A stretch of 54,625 nt of DNA, from assembly GCA_052067355.1 (NCBI GenBank), contig JBQHQH010000019.1, positions 1-54,625 on the forward strand. Reading direction: 5' to 3'. The notes beneath the pieces are model-generated. The model made no database searches, was not told where the DNA came from, and worked only from the letters and a program-made list of their open reading frames with translations. Below, piece by piece: positions 25,312 to 33,890 of the stretch. The translations under genes and the position numbers were made by a program. Each line of letters begins with the position of its first letter. Position 1 is the stretch's first letter. The DNA is from CABMKH01 sp040797625 (GTDB lineage Bacteria; Bacillota; Clostridia; Tissierellales; Tissierellaceae).

Positions 25312-26127
25312 TTACAATCTATATTTAGCCACTAATCTATATTCTATATCTTCAATTTTTTTACCGTCTTCCTCTACTAATTCCCATCTATTCTTAATAC
25401 CTTGATATTTAGCTAGAGTTTCAAAATAATACATAACTATACCTGCATCCATCAATAGATGATCATCCCATTTCTTATATGCCAATAATAACTCTACTGC
25501 ATTTTCTTTCATTAAGAATCTCCATGGCTGTAGATTCTTAGTAGATGGAGCAAATCTAACATAATAGAATATATCTGCTAATCCTTTGGATTCTAATTCG
25601 TTAATAGTAAATCCTTTTCCTATTTTACCGTTAAATACTATCTCCTCAATTCCCATTCTCTCACTAAAAGGCTCTTCATTAAATGGATTTTGACGTTTTT
25701 CATATCCAAATGCCAATATATAATCTATCTTTCCTGTAAAGTCCCCAAACAATCTCTTCTTTAAATCTTCTCCTACACTTTCTACACTTACCCAGCAAGT
25801 ACCTAATCCCATTTCATTGAGTTCTGTAATCAATTTTTCCATATAATATGCACCTGAAATCATAGTAGAACTTCTTTCATCTTTAAGCTCTAGTGCTATA
25901 TAATGTGGACTATCTATCATTACTCCCGCATACCCTCCCTTACCTTCTAAATTGTCGTGAATATGCTTACCATTTTCATATAGCTTAAAATTGATACTTC
26001 CTGAACCTTCTTCCTCAACCATAGAATTCAGAATCTGTGTAATATCATCTAAGACATTGTAACTAACTTCGTTGGGTTTAAATTCTCTAACAGATTTTCT
26101 GTTTCTTAAAAAGTTACTTATTATCAT
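25312..26127 (-). CDS. TM1586-like nitroreductase-family protein
   Basis: A 271-residue protein of the 'putative TM nitroreductase' type: two nitroreductase-like halves in one chain. The N-terminal half has NRKSVREFKPNEV and the C-terminal half FAPSTKNLQPWRFLM with LLMDAGIVMYYFETLA. It probably works as an FMN-dependent oxidoreductase in the cytosol, as a pseudo-dimer; substrate unknown. Start at 26127 chosen because GGAGGGATTATTG precedes ATG, six codons inside the longer frame. A 14-bp palindrome (26153-26166) lies upstream, where a promoter would be. It is one of two nitroreductase-family genes in the window, only distantly related. Confidence 0.88.
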   Translation of the reverse strand: MIISNFLRNRKSVREFKPNEVSYNVLDDITQILNSMVEEEGSGSINFKLYENGKHIHDNLEGKGGYAGVMIDSPHYIALELKDERSSTMISGAYYMEKLITELNEMGLGTCWVSVESVGEDLKKRLFGDFTGKIDYILAFGYEKRQNPFNEEPFSERMGIEEIVFNGKIGKGFTINELESKGLADIFYYVRFAPSTKNLQPWRFLMKENAVELLLAYKKWDDHLLMDAGIVMYYFETLAKYQGIKNRWELVEEDGKKIEDIEYRLVAKYRL

Positions 26128-26152
26128 CAATAATCCCTCCATTTACTATGTA

Positions 26153-26166
26153 TGGTATATATACCA
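26153..26166. promoter_or_regulatory. 14-bp palindrome upstream of the nitroreductase gene
   Basis: TGGTATATATACCA is an exact palindrome 26 nt before the start codon. The central TATATA could overlap a -10 element. Its function as an operator is an inference; no adjacent regulator gene is seen. Confidence 0.45.
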
Positions 26167-26183
26167 CAAATCCTATCTGTTAA

Positions 26184-26744
26184 TCAATTAACTATTCCAA
26201 TTGTATTTGCTACTCTTTCAATACTTTCAAGTAAAAAATGATGTACAACTATAGAAGTACCTATTCCCAATACAATGCCAGCTAATACATCTGTAGGATA
26301 GTGAACTCCTAGATAAATCCTTGATATACCTATTAATAGAGCTAAAAGATATATTATTATCCATATGTTAGGGATATTTAGTGCTAGAGTTGCAGCTATT
26401 GAAAAACTAGCAGTTGTATGACCAGATGGAAAGGAATAATCCTTGAGATCTATTCCAAAGGTATTTAAATGCTGTATTATCTTGTACGGTCTTTCTCTGC
26501 TAAGTCCTAGTTTGATACTTTGAACTATTATCTGGCTGATTCCCAATACTGCTAGGGCTTCTAATCCTATTAATCTCACATCCCTGTTTCCAAGTATCAA
26601 TAGAGACAGTGCAAAGATTGTAGAAGCTATGGCTCCTCCTAGGTCTGTTATCCTATACATAAATCTATCCAAAAATCTATTTTTCATCCTATCATTTATA
26701 AGATATATAAAAAAGTCATCAAACTCTTTGAAAAATCTTTTCAT
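26184..26744 (-). CDS. PAP2-family phosphatase (lipid phosphatase-like)
   Basis: A 186-residue membrane protein with about five or six helices and the three motifs of the PAP2 superfamily in order: KLGLSRERP (K-x6-RP), PSGHTTAS (PSGH) and SRIYLGVHYPTDVLAG (SR-x5-H-x3-D). Members dephosphorylate phosphatidic acid, phosphatidylglycerol phosphate or undecaprenyl pyrophosphate at the outer membrane face; which one applies here is not clear. Start at 26744 chosen for AGGTGATGAAAAT ahead of ATG. It is a single-gene unit before the nitroreductase gene. Confidence 0.92.
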   Translation of the reverse strand: MKRFFKEFDDFFIYLINDRMKNRFLDRFMYRITDLGGAIASTIFALSLLILGNRDVRLIGLEALAVLGISQIIVQSIKLGLSRERPYKIIQHLNTFGIDLKDYSFPSGHTTASFSIAATLALNIPNIWIIIYLLALLIGISRIYLGVHYPTDVLAGIVLGIGTSIVVHHFLLESIERVANTIGIVN

Positions 26745-26901
26745 ATTTTCATCACCTCGCATTTAGCTTCTTTTTAATATATAATATATCCAAGTATTTT
26801 CAATCCAAACACTATATATTACTCTATGGATATATATTCAACTTGTGATATTATATAGTTAAAGTGAATTACTCACAAAGTATTCAAATGTAGGTGATAA
26901 A

Positions 26902-28767
26902 TTGAAACTAAGTATTCAACAAAAAAATGCAATAGATCATGTCTATGGACCAGCTCTAGTACTAGCAGTACCTGGAGCTGGTAAGACAACTGTCCTAGTT
27001 CATAGGACATATAATCTAATAAAAAATCATGGTATAGATCCAAATAAAATCTTATCTATTACATTCAGTAAAGCATCAGCTATTGATATGAAAAAAAGAT
27101 TTACAAAATTCTTCCCAAATATATCTAATGAAATTGCAAAATTCTCTACTATTCATGCCTTTTGTTTTTCTTTGATTAGAGAATATGCCTATACAAAGAG
27201 AATCAGGTATAGATTAATAGAAAATGAAAAGGATCAATTTAACAAATACAATATCTTAAAGAAAATATATTACCAATTAAATAGAGATTATATTACTGAA
27301 GAAAAGTTGGACAATCTCCTCAACTATATAGGATATATCAACAACACTATGATGGATGTAGATAACTTTCTAAAAAAGAATAAAACTGACATAGATAGTT
27401 TTAAAGATATATATATAGGTTATGAAAGCTATAAGAGAAATAATAATTTGTTGGATTTTGATGATATGTTGACTATTTCCCTGGCAATATTGAAAAACAA
27501 TAGATATTTATTGGAGAAATATAGAGATAAATATAACTTCATACAAGTAGATGAAGGTCAGGATACTTCTCTAGTTCAAATGGAAATTATCAAACTTCTA
27601 GCATATCCTAAAAACAATATATTGATTGTAGCTGATGATGATCAATCTATATATGGATTTAGGGGTGCTTACCCACAGGGACTATTAAACTTCAACAGAC
27701 AATATGAGAATGGAAAAATCTTTTTTATGGAACAAAACTATAGATCTTCTAAAAATATTGTATCTGTATGTAACAATTTTATTAAAAGTAATAATATTAG
27801 ATATGAAAAAAATATATTTACAGATAACTCTCATGTAGAACCTATTAACATAATCAAAGTAAATTCTATCGATGAGCAATATAGATACATAATAGAAGAC
27901 ATAAAAGGCAAAGATCTATCTCAATGCTGTATATTATATAGAAATAATATCTCTGCCATAGGAATAATAGAAACCTTAGAAAAAAATAATATTTCCTTTT
28001 ATATGAGAGATAAAAAAATTCGTTTCTTCAACCATTGGGTTATAAAAGATATACTAAGTTTTATGATGTTTGCTGAAGATACTTCGCAGATGTCCCTTTA
28101 TGAAAATTTTTACTATAAAATTCGAGGATATATATCTAAAAATCACATAAACTATGCAAAGACACTGGATTCTAGTATATCAGTCTTTGATAGAATTATG
28201 AAATATCCTGGAAATAACAGCTTTTATTTGAGGACAATTAGTGAATTAAAGTTAGACTTTAAAAAGATATCCAATTTAAAGCCTGAAGATGCCATACTAT
28301 ACATTGAACATTCTCTAGAATATGATGAATATCTAAGGGAAAATTCTATTAAATTTGGATATACTTATGATAATCTCAGTACCATGTTATTTTATCTTAA
28401 GATGATTGCTAAAAGCTGTGATAATCTAAGAGAACTCATTGGCAGGTTGAACTATATTCAAAATCTATGTATGAATTCTCAAAACAACAGAGATACAATT
28501 ACACTATCTACTATACATTCAGCTAAAGGCTTAGAATTTGATAGGGTATATATTATAGATTTAATAGATGGAGACTTTCCTGGCATATCTAGCATAGAAG
28601 CCTATGATAAAGGCGATATATCACTTTTAGAAGAAGAACGAAGACTTTTTTATGTTGGAATGAGTAGAGCTAAAACTCATCTCTCTTTAATAACTATGAA
28701 TACTGTAAATGAAAAAAGACACAAACCCTCTAGATTTTTAATAGAGTTAGATAATAGTTTGCAATAA
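26902..28767 (+). CDS. UvrD/PcrA-like superfamily 1 DNA helicase
   Basis: A 621-residue helicase starting at TTG (AGGTGATAAA lies just upstream). Motifs: Walker A AVPGAGKTT (residues 22-30), ITFSKASAIDMKKRF (Ia), VDEGQDTS (II), ADDDQSIYGFRGA (III), EQNYRSS (IV), STIHSAKGLEFDRVYIID (V) and EEERRLFYVGMSRAK (VI). It should unwind DNA 3'-to-5' with ATP. It is shorter than PcrA (about 720-740) and lacks a clear C-terminal RNA-polymerase-binding Tudor region, so it is a UvrD/Rep-like side branch of SF1A. It stands alone on the plus strand with a small Gln-rich gene behind it. Its role in repair or in a mobile context cannot be told. Confidence 0.92.
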   Translation: MKLSIQQKNAIDHVYGPALVLAVPGAGKTTVLVHRTYNLIKNHGIDPNKILSITFSKASAIDMKKRFTKFFPNISNEIAKFSTIHAFCFSLIREYAYTKRIRYRLIENEKDQFNKYNILKKIYYQLNRDYITEEKLDNLLNYIGYINNTMMDVDNFLKKNKTDIDSFKDIYIGYESYKRNNNLLDFDDMLTISLAILKNNRYLLEKYRDKYNFIQVDEGQDTSLVQMEIIKLLAYPKNNILIVADDDQSIYGFRGAYPQGLLNFNRQYENGKIFFMEQNYRSSKNIVSVCNNFIKSNNIRYEKNIFTDNSHVEPINIIKVNSIDEQYRYIIEDIKGKDLSQCCILYRNNISAIGIIETLEKNNISFYMRDKKIRFFNHWVIKDILSFMMFAEDTSQMSLYENFYYKIRGYISKNHINYAKTLDSSISVFDRIMKYPGNNSFYLRTISELKLDFKKISNLKPEDAILYIEHSLEYDEYLRENSIKFGYTYDNLSTMLFYLKMIAKSCDNLRELIGRLNYIQNLCMNSQNNRDTITLSTIHSAKGLEFDRVYIIDLIDGDFPGISSIEAYDKGDISLLEEERRLFYVGMSRAKTHLSLITMNTVNEKRHKPSRFLIELDNSLQ

Positions 28768-28835
28768 TCTGATTAAATTTTAAAATAATAGGAATACTAA
28801 TATAGCGTAAGTATTTTTATTATAGGAGGGTAGAA

Positions 28836-28973
28836 ATGGAAAAACAAAAAAGTAAACAACAACAAAAGCAACAACAACAAAAGCAACAACAAAAACAGCA
28901 ACAACAAAAGCAACAACAACAAAAACAAAAGAAACAAGAAGAGTTAAGAGAAGAATTCAAAGAACAAAGATAG
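28836..28973 (+). CDS. 45-residue Gln/Lys-rich low-complexity peptide
   Basis: A short ORF with a strong ribosome site (AGGAGGG, 5 nt before ATG). Residues 7-33 are K(Q)3-4 repeats coded by CAA runs, and the tail EELREEFKEQR is charged and helical. It sits 68 nt after the helicase stop and ends 4 nt before a hairpin terminator, so it is probably expressed with or after the helicase. I do not recognise a family. The sequence should be highly soluble, basic and disordered or coiled; nucleic acid binding is only a guess. Confidence 0.6.
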   Translation: MEKQKSKQQQKQQQQKQQQKQQQQKQQQQKQKKQEELREEFKEQR

Positions 28974-28976
28974 ACA

Positions 28977-29003
28977 AACAGGTCCTCCAAACGGGGACCT
29001 GTT
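28977..29003. terminator. Terminator shared by the Gln-rich gene and the GerMN lipoprotein gene
   Basis: AACAGGTCC (28977-28985) and GGACCTGTT (28995-29003) form a perfect 9-bp stem; T-runs on either side are weak. The convergent genes end within or next to it. Confidence 0.65.
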
Positions 29004-30060
29004 ATCTCTTTATCTCTTCTATTCCTTCTGTATCTACTTTAAAACTCTCTTTTTCCTTTAGGGAATAATGCCCAGATTCATATGGCTTTCCATCTATACT
29101 TATAAATACATTCTCTACATCATAAAATTTTCCCATAGTATTTACTATGCTTTTTAAAATCTCTGTCTCTAAGGCAGACCCCATATTAGAGTCTATAATA
29201 AACTCCTCACTAAAATCTACTCTTAATGTCCATGAATTCTTATCTAATTTAATAGAATTGATTACTGATGATTCAGGCATTACAGAAGCCAACTTATCTG
29301 ATGGTGGATTTTTCATTACATCTTCTAATAGTTTTTCAATATTTTGATTTGTGTAGAAATTTAATCTATCTTTTATAAATACAGTCTCTATATCAGAATA
29401 TAGTGGATAGAATACATCTATATCTAATTTTAAACTTTGTTCCTCTTTTACACTTCTCAGAAGTGTCTCTATGATTTCTCCATTGTCCTCATATATATTG
29501 GCTACAAATCCTATACCCTTTGCATAATATTGTTTCTGTACTCTTCCTTCGCCTAGATCAGTGGTGACCTCTAATGCTTTTAAGGTCTTAAATGGGGTTT
29601 TGATTTCCTTATCTATTTGAGTTATACTTCGAGTATATCCCTCTGGAGTTTGCCACTGATTGCCTACCTCTAATGGTGTCTTTAGAAGTATATTATCTGT
29701 ATTCTCACCTATGGATAATAAATTTTCCATATGATAGAATTCCCCTTCATAATATACCTCTCTTAGAGAATCATCTTTAAGCTCTAAGACCTTAACTACG
29801 TGAGTACCTGGATTCATTATCTTTAGTTGTGCTCTATTTCCTTCTATAAATTCAAAATATGCTTCCTGTTCCGCAAATTCATTACCTATTCCATCATATT
29901 TAAATATAGTATTTGCTAAAAATGGATAATAATCGGATATGGTAGGATTGGTTTCATTCAAAGCTTCAACTTCTCCGTCTCCATTTCCTATAGTAGGTTT
30001 ACATCCTACAATCCCTATTATAAATATAAGTATAATAAAAAATATAGTCCGTCTCTTCAT
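29002..30060 (-). CDS. GerMN-domain lipoprotein (sporulation/germination type)
   Basis: A 352-residue lipoprotein: hydrophobic N-terminal helix with lipobox GIVGC (Cys20). Residues about 45-210 are a beta-rich domain of unknown type. Residues about 230-335 look like a GerMN domain (VFIKDRLNFY, NSIKLDKNSWTLRVDFSEEF, ILKSIVNTM and VENVFISIDGKPY). GerM proteins act in spore germination or sporulation at the forespore envelope. Start at 30060 chosen over an in-frame GTG at 30069 because GGGGTGAT precedes the ATG. The presence fits a spore-former. Single-gene unit; it faces the Gln-rich gene and terminator. Confidence 0.85.
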   Translation of the reverse strand: MKRRTIFFIILIFIIGIVGCKPTIGNGDGEVEALNETNPTISDYYPFLANTIFKYDGIGNEFAEQEAYFEFIEGNRAQLKIMNPGTHVVKVLELKDDSLREVYYEGEFYHMENLLSIGENTDNILLKTPLEVGNQWQTPEGYTRSITQIDKEIKTPFKTLKALEVTTDLGEGRVQKQYYAKGIGFVANIYEDNGEIIETLLRSVKEEQSLKLDIDVFYPLYSDIETVFIKDRLNFYTNQNIEKLLEDVMKNPPSDKLASVMPESSVINSIKLDKNSWTLRVDFSEEFIIDSNMGSALETEILKSIVNTMGKFYDVENVFISIDGKPYESGHYSLKEKESFKVDTEGIEEIKR

Positions 30061-30160
30061 TTTAATCACCCCTAAGGTAATATTATGTCCCTTGATGTAT
30101 AAATTATACTATTATATTATACCTTATTATCTAATGAGAATATTTACAGTTTGATTACAA

Positions 30161-30886
30161 TTATAGTATCTCCACATCTGAATGTAGTTTATATATGACA
30201 TTCTTTCTCTCTACTATAATGGTAGTCTTCTTTGACAAGTCCTCGTCTTTTCTAATTTCCATAAACAGATTTCTATTTGGGTTTATGGCTACAGGATTTC
30301 CCATCATCCTTAACATAGATAGATCTCCAGTAGTATCTCCATAAGCATAACTATTAGCTAAATCTATATCATATTTCAATATAAGCTCATTTAATACCCG
30401 CTGTTTGCTCTCTGAATCCCACATTTTCACTATTTCCCCTGTGAATTTATTTTCCTCATCTACCTTATATAGGGTACCCCTATATTCAGTAACATCATAT
30501 TTTTCTGCCATCTTAGATACTAAAAAATCTGGACTACCTGATATAAAAAACACCTTATGTCCCTGTTTTTTATGCCATTCTATCTGCTCTCTAGAGTATT
30601 TATATACCATATCTCCATTTACATCTATTACATGAGCAGCGATAAATTCTATATAATCTCTATCTATGCCTTTTAATTCTTCTAGATATACACCTGCAAT
30701 TATCTCTAGGTATTGTTCAAAATCACCAAATCTACTTTCCCATTCCATATATACCTTTTTTACCTTTGTATACCAGATTGCTGGATCAATTACTTCAAAG
30801 GTTATCAGCTTTCGAAAATGTTCTATCATAAGAGAATTTCGAAATATTGTTCCGTCTATATCGAAAAATGCAGCTATATTAGACAT
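30161..30886 (-). CDS. HAD-superfamily hydrolase, subfamily IB (phosphatase)
   Basis: A 241-residue cytosolic phosphatase. Motif I FFDIDGTIFRNS carries the nucleophile Asp9 and acid/base Asp11; motif II is FISGSPDF; motif IV is YGDTTGDLSML with two Asp. The topology resembles SerB-like phosphoserine phosphatases and the HAD-IB phosphatases of lipid or sugar metabolism. Substrate is unknown. AAAGGAGTTGATAAATC precedes the ATG. It lies between the GerMN lipoprotein gene and the tRNA-Lys region, apparently in its own unit. Confidence 0.93.
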   Translation of the reverse strand: MSNIAAFFDIDGTIFRNSLMIEHFRKLITFEVIDPAIWYTKVKKVYMEWESRFGDFEQYLEIIAGVYLEELKGIDRDYIEFIAAHVIDVNGDMVYKYSREQIEWHKKQGHKVFFISGSPDFLVSKMAEKYDVTEYRGTLYKVDEENKFTGEIVKMWDSESKQRVLNELILKYDIDLANSYAYGDTTGDLSMLRMMGNPVAINPNRNLFMEIRKDEDLSKKTTIIVERKNVIYKLHSDVEIL

Positions 30887-31264
30887 GATTTATCAACTCC
30901 TTTCAATATTATTAATGAGTATATCATATTTTATGATAAAAACACATACCATAATTTTTATATTTAATATAGTATTCCTCTTGTAAAACCAATAACTAAC
31001 ATAGAAAATACCATTGATTTAGTTTATCCAATGTATGTCAGATCCATAGATATCAGAATTTTAAAAATGAAATAAGAGGTATTATTGCTGAAGAAGTACA
31101 TGGTGGAGATACTTTGTTATGGCAAAAAAGACAAACAAAAATATGCTGTCTTCTTGATTGAGGAAATGCCTCTAAAAACTATAACAATAATATCAATGAG
31201 AAATTAAAAATCATTCAGAGAAAACACAGGACGAGAATTCTTTTAGCTAGATTTTTTAAGTAAA
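30887..31264. other. Gene-poor stretch next to tRNA-Lys with degenerate coding-like fragments
   Basis: No ORF over about 45 codons with a ribosome site exists, yet a plus-strand frame around 31080-31205 reads sensible residues (for example KKYMVEILCYGKKD then FLIEEMPLKTI) with stops on both sides. This may be a broken gene. I cannot name a family. tRNA genes are common integration sites, so a leftover of an inserted element is possible but unproven. Confidence 0.35.
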
Positions 31265-31299
31265 ATAAAAAACCCTGTAATCCGATGATTACAAGGTTT
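31265..31299 (-). terminator. Terminator after tRNA-Lys
   Basis: Minus-strand AAACCTTGTAATC and GATTACAGGGTTT arms pair around a 4-nt loop with a run of six T after it. It is just downstream of the tRNA. Confidence 0.9.
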
Positions 31300-31304
31300 A
31301 AGTG

Positions 31305-31380
31305 TGGTGCACCTTCAGGGACTCGAACCCTGGACCCACTGATTAAGAGTCAGTTGCTCTACCAACTGAGCCAAAGGTGC
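31305..31380 (-). tRNA. tRNA-Lys (anticodon CUU), CCA encoded
   Basis: Cloverleaf read on the minus strand: acceptor GCACCTT/AAGGTGC, D-arm with TTGGTAGAGC, anticodon stem ACTGA/TCAGT with loop CTCTTAA (anticodon CTT), T-loop GGTTCGAGTCC. The terminal CCA is in the gene. It is 76 nt long. A TGGACA-17-TATAAT promoter precedes it (31402-31430). Confidence 0.97.
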
Positions 31381-31401
31381 TTAATTTTTTCAACATGTTT
31401 T

Positions 31402-31430
31402 ATTATACTACCATTATTCATATTTGTCCA
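31402..31430 (-). promoter_or_regulatory. Promoter of tRNA-Lys
   Basis: TGGACA (complement of 31425-31430), a 17-nt spacer and TATAAT (complement of 31402-31407) lie 21 nt before the mature 5' end of tRNA-Lys. Near-consensus sigma-A form. Confidence 0.8.
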
Positions 31431-31474
31431 TACCTAATTTGAAATTTTTTCAATAAATTTTAGATCTAATATAA

Positions 31475-31518
31475 TTCTATACATCTATTGAATATAATAT
31501 CCAATACGATGTATAGAA
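31475..31518. repeat. Long hairpin downstream of degV
   Basis: Perfect 11-bp arms TTCTATACATC and GATGTATAGAA enclose an inner near-complementary TATTGAATAT/ATCCAATA pair, so the whole folds as a near-continuous stem. No T-run follows, so it may protect or process the 3' end of the degV transcript rather than act as a classic terminator. Confidence 0.45.
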
Positions 31519-31526
31519 CTATGCCA

Positions 31527-32402
31527 TTAATTTCTATCTGGATCTTCCTTTAAAAAGAATATAGACAATGTTCCAGGCCCTGAATGAGCCCCTATGGCAG
31601 CCCCTATATTGTTTATCAAAAATTTGTCTGTGCCAAATCTTTCTGATATCAACTCTTTCATCTTCATCGCTGATTCCAAATCATCTCCATGAGATATTCC
31701 TATTAACTGATTCTTCAATGCTTGTCTATCTGCTCTTTCTTCCATTATGTCTAATATCCTTTTAAAGACCTTATGCCTTCCTCTTACCTTCTCTAGTGGT
31801 ATTAGCTTTCCATTATCATCTACATGTAATACTGGCTTTATATTGAGAAGTCCTCCTATGAAGGCCTGAGTTCTAGTCACTCTTCCTCCTCTAAATAAAT
31901 ATTCAATATTATCTACTGTGAATATATGTTGAATATTTTCCACATAAAACCCAATAGTTTTTAATATCTCTTCTTTAGACTTTCCCTCTTTAGCTAATTT
32001 TGCCGCTTGTAAAACCATTAACCCAAATCCCATAGAGGCAGATTTAGAATCTATAATCTCTAAATCAAAATCTGGATAGGATTCTCTTATATTTTCTCTT
32101 ACAAACAACGAATTTTGATAAGTCCCTGATAATCCAGAAGAAAAAGCAATATATATAGCTTGTATTCCTTTCTCTGCATACTCCATAAACTTTTCATTAA
32201 ACATATTAGGGGATATCTGTGCAGTTTTATATACTTCCCCAGCTCTCATGTCATCATATACCTCTTTAGGTGAAATATCTACTTTATCTAGATATTCTTC
32301 CTGTTCTTTAAGAACTATAATTGGCAATACATCTATACCATACTTATCTATGATATCCTCTGGCAAATCACATGCACTATCGGTTAAAATCCTTATTCCC
32401 AT
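31527..32402 (-). CDS. DegV-family fatty-acid-binding protein
   Basis: A 291-residue protein of the DegV/FakB type: GIRILTDSACDLPEDII near the start, SSGLSGTYQ (the conserved Ser-rich loop) and GGLLNIKPVL. Such proteins bind a fatty acid and present it to the FakA kinase for entry into phospholipid; many DegV proteins are known only by structure. Two close ATGs follow GGGGGGAAG; the second (32402) has the better spacing and gives MGIRILTDS. A second DegV gene lies at 47913-48749. No FakA gene is in the window. Confidence 0.94.
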   Translation of the reverse strand: MGIRILTDSACDLPEDIIDKYGIDVLPIIVLKEQEEYLDKVDISPKEVYDDMRAGEVYKTAQISPNMFNEKFMEYAEKGIQAIYIAFSSGLSGTYQNSLFVRENIRESYPDFDLEIIDSKSASMGFGLMVLQAAKLAKEGKSKEEILKTIGFYVENIQHIFTVDNIEYLFRGGRVTRTQAFIGGLLNIKPVLHVDDNGKLIPLEKVRGRHKVFKRILDIMEERADRQALKNQLIGISHGDDLESAMKMKELISERFGTDKFLINNIGAAIGAHSGPGTLSIFFLKEDPDRN

Positions 32403-32541
32403 CATCTTCCCCCCTATTTTCATCTTCATATATAATGATACCTTAATCCTAGGAAAAAATAAAGATAAAAGAAATTAGCTGTTCTATATTTACATCTTAT
32501 GAAATAGATTGTATTAGGGATATTAAAAGGAGTGGTTAAAA

Positions 32542-32640
32542 GTGAAGTTTTTCTTTATTAGTAAAAAGTTTTTAAATTGGCTTATAGGTATTATTCTTGC
32601 AATAATTTTTTTCCTTATCCTTTTCTCCATATTTAAATAA
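32542..32640 (+). CDS. 32-residue single-pass membrane peptide
   Basis: A short ORF with GTG start and AAAGGAG nine nt upstream. After a basic N-terminus (KFFFISKKFLNW) nearly all the rest is one hydrophobic helix. It is followed by a terminator (32666-32696). The N-terminus resembles the membrane anchor of some clostridial secreted enzymes, so it could instead be the start of a lost longer gene. Function unknown; plausible but unproven. Confidence 0.45.
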   Translation: MKFFFISKKFLNWLIGIILAIIFFLILFSIFK

Positions 32641-32665
32641 AATGGCATAGTAAATAAGCATATTT

Positions 32666-32696
32666 AAAATAGCAGAATTCTCCCTGCTATTTTTTA
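32666..32696. terminator. Terminator between the small membrane gene and the Spo0E-like gene
   Basis: AAAATAGCAG (32666-32675) and CTGCTATTTT (32684-32693) form a 10-bp stem with an 8-nt loop, followed by TTTATT on the plus strand. The stop of the minus-strand Spo0E-like gene lies inside it, so it may serve both genes. Confidence 0.85.
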
Positions 32697-32866
32697 TTGT
32701 GTCCTAAACCTAATAATCTGTAGTATTCATTTATAAGTATATCTAACTCTTCACTCAATTTTAAAACTTTCTCCTCGTTTAAATTACCTTCTGTTAGAAT
32801 GTTTAATTTAACTCTTTTCTCTTCAATCTTTTCTTTTAATTCCTTTAATTGATACTTTTCGTTCAT
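32687..32866 (-). CDS. Spo0E-like sporulation regulatory phosphatase
   Basis: A 59-residue, all-helical protein that simple length cut-offs would miss. The region LSEELDILINEYYR carries the signature of Spo0E/Rap-type aspartyl-phosphate phosphatases (S-x-x-L-D followed by a helix with conserved Tyr). Spo0E proteins remove the phosphate from Spo0A~P and so hold back sporulation. AAAAGGGG lies a few nt before the ATG. The chain first forms a charged helix (KEKIEEKRVKLNIL), then the signature helix. Its presence supports a spore-forming host. It ends in the shared terminator. Confidence 0.82.
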   Translation of the reverse strand: MNEKYQLKELKEKIEEKRVKLNILTEGNLNEEKVLKLSEELDILINEYYRLLGLGHNKK

Positions 32867-32991
32867 ATTTACCCCTTTTTCTATAGGTTTTTAAATCTAT
32901 TGGATTCACTCCATCCTAGACACACAATATACCTATTATACCAGATTTTTACTCCATATGAGTAATCTTTATAAAGACTTTTTTTACCATT

Positions 32992-33888
32992 TTATTCCAA
33001 TAACTTCAAACTTTTAATTATGGTATCCTTCTTTATTATAGACAGTCTTTTACTATCCTCTTCCAGAGTATTTTCCAAACCTCTAAGTCCAGCCGCCACC
33101 TTATCTAATTCCTCCATCTTCTCTTTCTCATCATTACCATCTTTCTCCAGTTTTATTCTTATCTTGTTTATACTCTCATCTTTATCCTTTAGTACCTTGA
33201 CTACTTCCTCTTTGTTTCCTGTGAGAGAACCTAAGTAATATCTATATACCATATACTTAATCTTTGAAACCTCTCCCTTGTATTCATCAGTATATAGGTC
33301 ATAAAATGTCTTAAGATTTAAATAACATTGACTTCCATAGTCATATATATCTATTATATTCCTATTTTCAACAGCTTTCGTCATTTTGTTTATACTAGAT
33401 TCAAACTCAACTCCAGTTTCTGTCGTTCCTCCTTTTTTAATCCTATCTACTTCATATGCATCCCAAAAAGAATGGATTTTCTCTAAATTTTTATCTATAG
33501 AATCCCATGTCTCTTTAAGTTTTTCTGGCTTTCCCATCTGTTGTTTTGGCTCTCTATCATTTGATCCTGAACTTGATTGATTTGAATTTCCTGTTCCCCC
33601 TTGTTGACTTTGTTTGTCTCCTCCACCATTTTGCCCTTCTTGATCGCCTTCTTTTTTATTCTCTTCTTTATCATCCTTTTTATTTTTAGAGTCCATATCA
33701 TCTATCTCTAATTCTATTCTCTCTATATTGCCTACACCTTCTAATAATTTATCTAATCCTTCGCTTAAATCTTGTAGACTTTGCGGAGCTTTATCTTTCT
33801 TATTTAATTGAACATTTTGATTATCTTTTGCACATCCAATGGTCAATATTAATAGGATAATGCATATAATCAATCTCTTCTTATACAT
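32992..33888 (-). CDS. Lipoprotein with a Gly/Ser/Gln-rich linker, function unknown
   Basis: A 298-residue lipoprotein (lipobox LTIGC, Cys19). Residues about 25-70 are a charged helical part, about 70-115 a low-complexity linker of Lys/Glu/Asp then Gly/Gln/Ser/Asn, and about 120-298 an all-helical domain (SIDKNLEKIHSFWDAYE, YDLYTDEYKGEVS). It is extracytoplasmic. The linker is unusual in composition, typical of a tether that places a domain at a distance from the membrane. I do not recognise a family. Its Shine-Dalgarno sequence lies inside a perfect 10-bp dyad, which suggests regulated expression. Confidence 0.85.
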   Translation of the reverse strand: MYKKRLIICIILLILTIGCAKDNQNVQLNKKDKAPQSLQDLSEGLDKLLEGVGNIERIELEIDDMDSKNKKDDKEENKKEGDQEGQNGGGDKQSQQGGTGNSNQSSSGSNDREPKQQMGKPEKLKETWDSIDKNLEKIHSFWDAYEVDRIKKGGTTETGVEFESSINKMTKAVENRNIIDIYDYGSQCYLNLKTFYDLYTDEYKGEVSKIKYMVYRYYLGSLTGNKEEVVKVLKDKDESINKIRIKLEKDGNDEKEKMEELDKVAAGLRGLENTLEEDSKRLSIIKKDTIIKSLKLLE

Positions 33889-33890
33889 AA

